Shown here piece by piece: positions 57,455-64,000 of a stretch of 64,000 nucleotides of DNA. Positions within the stretch are counted from its first letter, which is position 1, and every line of letters begins with the position of its first letter. The notes beneath the pieces were generated by a model that saw nothing but the letters and a program-made list of their open reading frames with translations, made no database searches and was not told the DNA's origin. Source of the DNA: Ferroplasma acidiphilum (GTDB taxonomy: Archaea; Thermoplasmatota; Thermoplasmata; Thermoplasmatales; Thermoplasmataceae). A program made the translations under genes and the position numbers. The stretch spans positions 806,001 through 870,000 of the forward strand of contig NZ_CP015363.1 in NCBI RefSeq assembly GCF_002078355.1, written 5' to 3'.

Positions 57455-58436
57455 TTTTATTCACCAAATCTTTTGCAGCAATCCGACCATCCGTACCCAA
57501 TCCTGCAAGATTCAGTGTGTTCTGACATACGTCAACACTTCTAATGCTTTTAAACGTAGTGGAAGATTTCATGATATGCCTATCTGGTACATACACATTC
57601 AAGTGACATCCATTAGCTTCCCTTTCTGAAAATGGTCTAATACCTTCTCTGTCCGATGGATTTCGCAGGTACATATATGCTGTATCCTTCCTCATTATGG
57701 ATGAACCGTATGAAAATGCAGATGAATGTGCAGTGAAAGCATAATTAATTCCAAGCCTGTTTAAATTGAGAGCAAGCTCATTTATACACCGCGATGCTGT
57801 ACTGAAATTAGTGGTTACAGTCTCCAGCAGCAGGCCTTCCATGGCCCTTTCCCACGAGACCAGATTGAAAAGCTTGTCCATGTCTTTAATTCTTAGACCG
57901 TGATCTGCAGTCACGATTCCAGAGTCTATAAGTTTATGAATTATATTATTTGTCCATCCATAGGAAACACCAGTTTTCTTAGAAACAGAAAGGATATTAT
58001 CTAGCTTGTCCAACAATACTGAACAGACAATTTTCCATGTATTTTTTGAAGTGAGTGTTGACGGGTTTGGTTTTGAGTGTATATAATGAGCATTTATGAC
58101 GTATTCGATTTTCACCGGAGAGAGGAATTCATACAGTTTTCGAGGAATAAGCAAAGTCTCTACACCAAGTCTGATGGCAAGTTCCTGGATGCTATACTTC
58201 AATGATTTCCCAGCGCAAACCAATCTTATTGTTTTCTTACCCACTAGTTGTTTATCTATTAAATGTGAAATGGCGTATATTTGGTAAATCGTGTTTTCAT
58301 CTATTCTAGGCTTGAATTCAATAAGGGTCATAGTATCTCTGGACTCAATTGCTAAATCTATCCGGAATTCCCTTTCTCCAACACGTATTTGGTATTCCAA
58401 TTCTATTTTTGCATCAGGCTGGATTCTAAGTTTCAC
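57444..58436 (-). CDS. AbiEi-like antitoxin/regulator with nuclease-like N-terminal domain
   Basis: The 330-aa protein starts with ELEYQIRVGEREFRIDLAIES and TLIEFKPR, the D-x(n)-E-x-K arrangement of PD-(D/E)XK nuclease folds. A winged-helix-like region follows (SKKTGVSYGWTNNIIHKLID), then a C-terminal domain (NRLGINYAFTAHSSAF). This order resembles archaeal AbiEi-related regulators. The nucleotidyltransferase gene starts before its stop. Operator-like repeats lie upstream at 58489-58560. The pair is most likely a type IV-like toxin-antitoxin locus, with the toxin now broken. Confidence 0.6.
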   Translation of the reverse strand: MKLRIQPDAKIELEYQIRVGEREFRIDLAIESRDTMTLIEFKPRIDENTIYQIYAISHLIDKQLVGKKTIRLVCAGKSLKYSIQELAIRLGVETLLIPRKLYEFLSPVKIEYVINAHYIHSKPNPSTLTSKNTWKIVCSVLLDKLDNILSVSKKTGVSYGWTNNIIHKLIDSGIVTADHGLRIKDMDKLFNLVSWERAMEGLLLETVTTNFSTASRCINELALNLNRLGINYAFTAHSSAFSYGSSIMRKDTAYMYLRNPSDREGIRPFSEREANGCHLNVYVPDRHIMKSSTTFKSIRSVDVCQNTLNLAGLGTDGRIAAKDLVNKNGK

Positions 58437-58488
58437 AAGTATAAATTTATTGATCAGTTCGATATTTTTTCCGTCCTATTATCTGGAT

Positions 58489-58560
58489 TTAGTGATAATT
58501 TATTAATGTCTCACTGATAACTATCAGTAAATAGTGATATCTTAAATAATTATCAGTGAT
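58489..58560. promoter_or_regulatory. Cluster of TATCAGTGA-type repeats upstream of the AbiEi-like gene
   Basis: ACTGATA/TATCAGT (58513-58528) is a palindrome with a 2-bp spacer. Further half sites are tagtgata near 58489 and 58532, and tatcagtga at 58551-58559. They lie 53-124 bp before the ATG at 58436. AbiEi-type proteins bind inverted repeats for autorepression, so these are good operator candidates. Confidence 0.45.
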
Positions 58561-58812
58561 AAAAATCCGGTGGCCCGCCTCATTAATTTAAGAAATTGTG
58601 AGTAAGAATATGTAAAGCTATTAAAATATTTCAAAAGTACACTATACTAGAGATTATTGTCAATTGAATTGACCTACAGATTAACCGTTTCGGGAATTTA
58701 ATTCGCCGGGTTATAGATGAAAAATGTAAGGCCACTTATAATTTATATTTATTAAATGTTGTATATATCATTATTATGTAAAATTATAAATATGCATTAT
58801 TATTAAGATATT

Positions 58813-59397
58813 ATGAATAATTATATGTTACTGGATTCAACTACATACATCTCAAATGAAATCATGTCAAACAATTACTACGATATTAAAATAAATAACA
58901 AAGGTAATTTACTTACATTTGATTTTAAAAAGGAGAGCAGTAAATGGTTATATGGCGAATCGGATGTAGAAATGGGTATAACTGATAATAATTCATTAGC
59001 ATATATATCAATTGAAATAAAGAACGGATTAACAACACAAGAATTAAAATTATTAAAAAAGGTAATAAAAAATGAAGATAATAAATATAATGTTCAGGAT
59101 AGCGGCAGTATAAATACGATAAATTCTTTTTTAACTGTAGCATATGATTACCCTAATTTTAATGATAAACGTGATTACTATGCTATTAAAATAAATAACA
59201 AAGGTAATTTACTTACATTTGATTTTAAAAAGGAGAGCAGTAAATGGTTATATGGCGAATCGGATGTAGAAATGGGTATAACTGATAATAATTCATTAGC
59301 ATATATATCAATTGAAATAAAGAACGGATTAACAACACAAGAATTAAAATTATTAAAAAAGGTAATAAAAAATGAAGAGATTAAATTTATCTATTAA
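58813..59397 (+). CDS. Unknown protein with two identical tandem segments
   Basis: The 194-aa frame (ATG at 58813, TATA-like box just upstream) contains a 65-residue segment twice (KINNKGNLLTFDFKKESSK to LKLLKKVIKNE). The repeats are identical at DNA level over 195 bp, at 58884-59078 and 59184-59378. The distance is exactly 300 bp, so the reading frame is kept. I do not recognise the family. It precedes two other unknown genes with overlapping ends, so the three probably form one operon. Confidence 0.55.
   Translation: MNNYMLLDSTTYISNEIMSNNYYDIKINNKGNLLTFDFKKESSKWLYGESDVEMGITDNNSLAYISIEIKNGLTTQELKLLKKVIKNEDNKYNVQDSGSINTINSFLTVAYDYPNFNDKRDYYAIKINNKGNLLTFDFKKESSKWLYGESDVEMGITDNNSLAYISIEIKNGLTTQELKLLKKVIKNEEIKFIY
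58884..59378 (+). repeat. Perfect 195-bp direct repeat, 300 bp apart
   Basis: Copies at 58884-59078 and 59184-59378 are identical, with 105 bp between. The end of each copy also holds the start region of the next gene (aaaaatgaag), so the first copy contains an abortive 13-codon start. Identity indicates a very recent duplication or conversion. Confidence 0.9.
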
Positions 59398-59779
59398 AAA
59401 ATATGAATCTTCTCTGTTAACTATTCCTGAAATAGATTTAGATGTGGAATATAAGATAGCTTCTGCGGATGTTGTATTGATCGGTGAAGGGTTAAATCTA
59501 TCAAAACTATTTCTAAGCATTATAAACACAAAATCAAAACGGGACAAGCCTTATAACGGTATTATTTCAAATTCTATTAAAAATGAAGATTACAAATCCT
59601 CAAAATTTACTTTTAATAAACCGGCGTTTGCATTATTTAAAGATGATACTAATCTGGAAATAGAAGTATACGCAGAACCTGTGTATGTAAGATTTTCGGA
59701 TAAACATTTAAATAGCTTTGGAGTCCCATTATTCAATATAACCGGTATTGGCGGTGTTAAATTTACTGAAATTAAGTGA
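59372..59779 (+). CDS. Unknown protein, second gene of the 58.8-60.2 kb operon
   Basis: The 135-aa protein begins MKRLNLSIKKYESSLL. It starts 26 nt before the end of the preceding gene, with a GG-containing purine stretch upstream as ribosome site. Strands such as FNKPAFALFKDDTNLEIEVYA and a glycine-rich end (FNITGIGGVKF) suggest a small beta-rich fold. No family is recognised. The next gene overlaps its 3' end. Confidence 0.5.
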   Translation: MKRLNLSIKKYESSLLTIPEIDLDVEYKIASADVVLIGEGLNLSKLFLSIINTKSKRDKPYNGIISNSIKNEDYKSSKFTFNKPAFALFKDDTNLEIEVYAEPVYVRFSDKHLNSFGVPLFNITGIGGVKFTEIK

Positions 59780-60152
59780 ACATGCAAAAAACCATAAAAA
59801 TGATATAAATAATTATATTAAGAGTAAAAAATTTGATAAAAGGATAGAAACGAAAATATTAGATATGGTAAATAATGAAAATTTCAACTTCCTTTTGCAA
59901 TATTTTAATGAAGACGAATTTATAAATCAATGTATAACAGAGAACCCGGACAATTATTATAATGAGATAAGCAGATACCATGCAATTTTAAAAATTAATG
60001 TAAACAATAAGACATTATACTTTAGCGTCGTTTTTGCCTTAATATCTGCAAAATCCGGATACTTTGAGATTATTACCATGTTTCCGGATAGAACTGGAGA
60101 TAATAAGAAATATATAGAAATAAATGGTAATGATATATGCAAGTTTTTATAA
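59748..60152 (+). CDS. Unknown protein, third gene of the operon
   Basis: The 134-aa frame opens at a TTG at 59748 and overlaps the previous gene by 32 nt; no better start is obvious (the next ATG codons are far inside). It has an N-terminal helical half and a C-terminal beta-rich half: ISRYHAILKINVNNKTLYF, then YFEIITMFPDRTGDNKKY. The latter somewhat resembles small secreted or intracellular RNase toxins in its TxFP ending, but this is weak. With the two genes before it, it may be part of a toxin-immunity-like or other accessory module. Confidence 0.4.
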   Translation: MAVLNLLKLSEHAKNHKNDINNYIKSKKFDKRIETKILDMVNNENFNFLLQYFNEDEFINQCITENPDNYYNEISRYHAILKINVNNKTLYFSVVFALISAKSGYFEIITMFPDRTGDNKKYIEINGNDICKFL

Positions 60153-60270
60153 CGCTTTAAGGGCTTATAACAGAGAGTCTATGGACTATAGTCCTTGTTA
60201 CGTTCAGGGATTTTTTAACATTTCCTTTAATTTATGTATAATGTTTATATATACTTATAATTAGTTTTCA

Positions 60271-60462
60271 ATGAAATCCTTTAAGGTAAAAGTTAATCCA
60301 GAGGTCTTAAAATGGTCAATACAAACAATGAATATACCTGAAGATAAAATTATAGAAAGCGTACACATAAACAAAAATACACTTAATGAATGGCTTTATA
60401 AGTATGGTAGACCAATATATGTCCAATTACAGAAATTTTCTAAACTTTATATGTGTTCATAG
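60271..60462 (+). pseudogene. N-terminal fragment of an XRE-type HTH (ImmA/IrrE-family) regulator
   Basis: 63 codons read FKVKVNPEVLKWSIQTMNI and INKNTLNEWLYKYGRPIYVQLQKFSKLY, the helix-turn-helix start of ImmA/IrrE-type regulators with peptidase domains. Then stops occur and no peptidase part (HExxH) follows in the next 250 bp. A TATA-like element precedes the ATG. It is a truncated remnant. Confidence 0.5.
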
Positions 60463-60718
60463 TAGTGGTATTTACAGGCCAATATATCAGGATAGAATTT
60501 ACAAATTTGCGTAGAAATTTATCGAAGAGAGTTCTAGATAAATTGATATAAAAGATCCAATGATATGGGGTGCATTTACGATGTTGTCTGTGAATTTTGA
60601 CATATTCTGTTCTTTCCAGAGACAAATCAAAATCTAAAAAATGTTGATTATATGAAAATATAGATCTCTAAACTGGAACGTACGCAAATTACACAATACT
60701 AGTTTATAAATATATAAA

Positions 60719-61972
60719 TCACTGTAACAGAAATACCCATAAGGGCATTACATTAATATCATCATGTTCTTCCTTATCGTATGTTACCATCAACGGTTCA
60801 ACATTCTCGTATTTTTTTGTAAATAATTTTAATTGTTTCATTTCTCTATCTGTTTTTTTAATCTCAATAGCTTTTATTTTTTCCTCATGAACTTCAATAA
60901 AATCAACTTCATAATTATTCCTGTAGAAATAATCTGTTTTTATTTTCATCAACACCAGATTTTCCATAATATATGGGTAAAGATCGTTGAATTTATCTGA
61001 TAATGCAAACACAATATTGGGTGTTATAGGATAGCATTTTTTTAATTTCCTCATAGTTATTGATATATTTTCCCTGTAATTGTAAATTATTCTTATTAAG
61101 AAACTGTACTCCAGATATTCAAAATAATTTGAAATTGTCCTCTGGTCCTTCCCAAGATTTTCTGAAATACTCCTGAAATTTAACATCATTCCCGGCTTAT
61201 TTGCTATAACATTTATTAATGACCTTAACAGAGTTAAATCATTTACTTTGAACTCCTCTACAATATCCTTGTAAATTATCCTCTCTACCACAGTTTCTTT
61301 AATATATTTCCTTGCGTAGTCATCATCCCTGTTTAAAGCAAGCTCTGGAAAGGAACCGTATTTTGAATATATATCGAGCATTGGCATGATTTCATTTTTA
61401 TACAGAATATAATTATGTTTTATTTCTTCTATATTGAAATTATTCATTTCCAGAAATTCTGGGAAACTTAACGGTTCTATATAGAAACTCATGATTCTCC
61501 CTGCCAGGCTTTCATTCGATCTTTTCCTGATTGAGATAGAAGCCGATCCTGATAATATAAATTTTATATCCGGGTATAGATCATAATATACTTTTATTTT
61601 ATTCTCAAAATCTTTTAACTTCTGTACCTCATCCAGGAAGATGTATATTTTCTCACCAGTATTATTAAACAATTTATTAATAATATTATTCTGGTACACT
61701 TCCATTATATCATCCAGGTCATAATTCGTATCATCAAATGAGAAATACAATATATTTTTAGAATCAGTTTTATTTAACAATTCATCAATTAACTGGTACA
61801 TTATTGTTGTTTTCCCCATACGCCTTAATCCGTACAGTAAAATCATTAATCTGTTTTCCATATATTTATTAATTTCATTATATATTTCTCTTTTAAAGTT
61901 TTTTAACAGTGCGGGCCTTACCCTGCCCGTTATCCACCAGTCATTGAATTTTTCAATATCTGATACATCCAT
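60719..61972 (-). CDS. AAA ATPase with DUF4143-type C-terminal domain
   Basis: The 417-aa protein has the P-loop ILLYGLRRMGKTTIMY at about 44-59, Walker B IYIFLDEVQKLKDF near 108 and the sensor FILSGSASIS. LAGRIMSFYIEPLSFPEFL is typical of this ATPase group. A wHTH part (LNFRSISENLGKDQRTISNY) and a C-terminal EVDFIEVHEEKIKAIEIKK with nuclease-like E-x-K (DUF4143) follow. Members are frequent in archaea and anaerobes and of unclear function. The gene is intact and monocistronic. Confidence 0.87.
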   Translation of the reverse strand: MDVSDIEKFNDWWITGRVRPALLKNFKREIYNEINKYMENRLMILLYGLRRMGKTTIMYQLIDELLNKTDSKNILYFSFDDTNYDLDDIMEVYQNNIINKLFNNTGEKIYIFLDEVQKLKDFENKIKVYYDLYPDIKFILSGSASISIRKRSNESLAGRIMSFYIEPLSFPEFLEMNNFNIEEIKHNYILYKNEIMPMLDIYSKYGSFPELALNRDDDYARKYIKETVVERIIYKDIVEEFKVNDLTLLRSLINVIANKPGMMLNFRSISENLGKDQRTISNYFEYLEYSFLIRIIYNYRENISITMRKLKKCYPITPNIVFALSDKFNDLYPYIMENLVLMKIKTDYFYRNNYEVDFIEVHEEKIKAIEIKKTDREMKQLKLFTKKYENVEPLMVTYDKEEHDDINVMPLWVFLLQ

Positions 61973-62290
61973 ATTTACATATTTTAATATGTTATATAAA
62001 TTTATTACATCATAATGTCATTAAATCATCAAAATAATAACATTATTAAGTAATAAATAATGTACTAAAATGCCTTAATATTTTCGATCTATTGCAATAT
62101 ATAGAGACTGGAGTTGCCAAATATAACAGCTTGTGTGCAATAGCGAAAAACGCGATAATTTATTTATATGCATTCAGAGTCTACAAAAAATGGTTAATAA
62201 GACCTGAAGACATACAATAACTATTGAGATGGGGCGCTCGAATAATTTTATACGGACTATTCAATATACTTCACCGCGGAGGGTATAGAG
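61973..62290. other. Intergenic interval without supported gene
   Basis: AT-rich DNA between the DUF4143 ATPase and the DUF3800 fragment. Short frames only; no IS end or RNA gene is visible. Confidence 0.4.
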
Positions 62291-62464
62291 GTGACAAAAA
62301 AATATATTTACATTGGCGAAAGCAGTGACTTAGGGTTATCAGAGGGGAGTCCCAGAGTTGTAATAATATCATTACTTATTACTGATAAATTCAATAATAG
62401 TGATACACATTATATAGAATTAATCGACAATAATAAATTCCCACAATACTGTATAGATTTATGA
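62291..62464 (+). pseudogene. DUF3800 N-terminal fragment
   Basis: The GTG at 62291, preceded by GAGGTG, opens a 57-codon frame: KYIYIGESSDLGLSEGSPRVV, close to the start of DUF3800 proteins (IYIDESGDLG-type). The key Asp is replaced by Gly (YIGESSD). The remaining about 150 residues are absent, so it is a relic. DUF3800 proteins are RNase H-like and often found next to mobile or defence genes. Confidence 0.5.
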
Positions 62465-62721
62465 AAGAAAAAAGAATGGACCAGTGCAGGCTGGTACTTT
62501 CTCTGTGCACCTCAAGGTACACTTGACCAGTCTGTCTTACCTGTTAATAAACATTAATGAACCTGATATAAACTTAGCTGCAATTTTTAAGGTAATTTTT
62601 CAATTCATTATCTAACATATATCTATCACTATTGTCTAAACAATAAACCTCAATTTATATTTTAGAGTGCCTAAGTTCATAAACATTTTAGTATACTTTC
62701 AAGTAATATACTTTCAAGTAT

Positions 62722-63150
62722 ATGATATTCATTGATAGAATAAATGAATTAAAAGCGTTAAATGACAGGTATGACAGCGGCAAAGCAGAATTTATAGTAA
62801 TTTATGGTAGGCGACGTGTTGGCAAAACTGAACTATTGAAACAATTTATGAACAATCATGATTGGATAATATTAACCATGTGGAATAATCGACAAAGATA
62901 TAATTTAATAGGTTCTTTAAACTATTAAGTAATTTTGACGACTACGTTTTAAGCAAAAATTCACTGAATAATTTGTTCCTCTATTTAAATATTTATGTAA
63001 TAAATCACTAAAAGAATAATTAGTATTTGTAATTGATGAATTTCAATATCTGGTAAAAACTGATAGTTCATTATTATCAAAATTGCAGGGTTACTGAAAA
63101 AATGCAAAAGTATTACCATTATTTTCTGGCACTGATTGTTTCAATAAAAA
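62722..63150 (+). pseudogene. Degraded archaeal ATPase (relative of the gene at 15011)
   Basis: The first 68 codons have FIDRINELKALNDRY and the P-loop IVIYGRRRVGKTELL, then stop at 62926-62928. Other frames continue with SNFDDYVLSKNSLNNLFLYL, the Walker B region VFVIDEFQYLVKTDSSLL and LFSGTD. Several frameshifts separate the pieces and the C-terminal half is missing. A 15-bp tandem repeat (tatactttcaagta) lies at 62692-62720 just before the ATG. Confidence 0.65.
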
Positions 63151-63183
63151 TTAATACAATCAATCGATAACAATAGGAAAGCC

Positions 63184-64000
63184 ATGGCAAAACACATTAT
63201 GAAGGGATTTGACAGTTTATTACCCTATAAGTCCGCGCTTTCCATATTCAAGGGAGAAAAGTGGACCTACCCTGATTCTATCCAGCTCACTCTTGATAGT
63301 GCAGGTGGAAAAATTTCATCCGGGGAAATAATATCCACTGTAAATATCCCTGATAAAAATAAATCCGCAATGGATGGATATGCATTAAAATCAATAGATA
63401 CTTTAAATGCTACACCGGCAAATCCTGTTAAACTGGCACTGAAAGGAACTATTGCAGCGGGGGATACTCCAGAAGAAATCGTAAAAGATGGGACATGCAT
63501 GGAAATCTATACCGGTTCAATAATGCCTGAAGGCAGTGATGCTGTAGCAAGGGCAGAAAATTGTGAAGTAATTGGAAATTGTATCTATGTTTATTCTTCA
63601 GTAAATAAAGGAGAAAATGTTGCACCTGCTGGTGAGGATTTAAAAACAGGTGATACAATACTGGGTAAAAATAGTTTGATATATCCGCAGAACCTTGCGG
63701 CCCTGAAATCTATCGGAATTTCTAAGGTAAATGTCTATGGCAATATCTCAATTGGCGTTATAAATACAGGAAAGGAACTTATAAATAAACAGATAGAAAA
63801 CTCAACCGGCATGCTTCTAAGGACATTTTATACCAGCAGCTTTACAGAAACAATAGATGGGGGCATAGTGGATGATGATGAAAAATCCATAGCTTTAGCT
63901 GTGCGTTCCATGATAGAAAAATGCAATATACTCATAGTCACAGGAGGGAGTAGCCTGGGAAGGAGGGATATGACCACCGATGCACTCTCTGGCGAAGGAA
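63184..64000 (+). CDS. moeA: Molybdopterin molybdenumtransferase, 5' part
   Basis: The frame opens at the ATG 63184 (a second ATG at 63199 is possible) and runs off the window after 272 codons. KSAMDGYAL at 60-68, TGSIMPEGSDAVARAE, GVINTGKELI and ILIVTGGSSLGRRDMT are MoeA signatures. Of these, TGG is in the MPT-binding domain. MoeA inserts molybdenum or tungsten into molybdopterin. It lies downstream of gene debris and is the first ordinary chromosomal gene on the right. Confidence 0.88.
   Translation, partial: MAKHIMKGFDSLLPYKSALSIFKGEKWTYPDSIQLTLDSAGGKISSGEIISTVNIPDKNKSAMDGYALKSIDTLNATPANPVKLALKGTIAAGDTPEEIVKDGTCMEIYTGSIMPEGSDAVARAENCEVIGNCIYVYSSVNKGENVAPAGEDLKTGDTILGKNSLIYPQNLAALKSIGISKVNVYGNISIGVINTGKELINKQIENSTGMLLRTFYTSSFTETIDGGIVDDDEKSIALAVRSMIEKCNILIVTGGSSLGRRDMTTDALSGEG

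Noticed and set aside
62692-62720. Tandem 15-bp repeat (tatactttcaagta) as an operator
   Set aside because: It lies upstream of a dead ATPase gene and may be a simple slippage duplication; no further copies were seen.
1-64000. CRISPR arrays, tRNA and rRNA genes
   Set aside because: No regularly spaced short repeats with unique spacers and no GC-rich cloverleaf or rRNA segments were seen on either strand.

Overview
The window looks like a chromosomal segment of a thermoacidophilic archaeon of the order Thermoplasmatales, most likely Ferroplasma-like. The evidence is AT-rich DNA, many genes with a TATA-like box about 25 nt before the ATG and no Shine-Dalgarno (leaderless mRNAs), a TA0938-type zinc protein, an S9 peptidase, archaeal ATPase and DUF2079 families, and very dense insertion sequences (IS). 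The taxonomic call is inference; no rRNA or tRNA gene is present.

Layout. 1-8.3 kb: an IS256-family element that cut off an AbiEi-like antitoxin, two MFS exporters, an antitoxin fragment, a TenA-like/TA0938 pair and an S9 peptidase. 8.6-11.7 kb: a broken TnpB inserted into the 3' end of a PLD-helicase gene. 12-18 kb: an unknown protein, a TauE/MFS pair, an archaeal ATPase and two class II glutamine amidotransferases. 18.4-33 kb: an IS graveyard (IS3, IS5, IS256, IS1634-like, IS4/IS701-like) that truncated a solute-binding protein, split a glycosyltransferase and produced nested insertions. 33-46 kb: a surface-glycan locus with GT2 and GT4 glycosyltransferases, two DUF2079 membrane proteins and a complete dTDP-L-rhamnose set (rmlC, rmlB, rmlD, rmlA).

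46.3-48.1 kb holds the most interesting system: a three-gene overlapping operon encoding a ubiquitin-like protein of the multiubiquitin family, an E1-like ThiF enzyme with an N-terminal DUF6791 region, and a DUF6527 zinc protein. This is a compact prokaryotic ubiquitin-like conjugation cassette. It has its own promoter and a strong Shine-Dalgarno, and lies between a decayed DUF2079 fragment and an intact IS.

48.5-63.2 kb is an accessory/defence-like region: a VTT-domain membrane protein, two HEPN-like proteins, a decayed AAA ATPase/TOPRIM pair, an AbiE-like antitoxin/nucleotidyltransferase pair with a palindromic operator, a three-gene unknown operon containing a perfect 195-bp duplication, a DUF4143 ATPase and DUF3800/ATPase fragments. 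moeA starts at 63184 and runs off the right edge. Several genes carry single in-frame stops using all three stop codons (TAG, TGA, TAA), which argues for ongoing gene decay rather than recoding.
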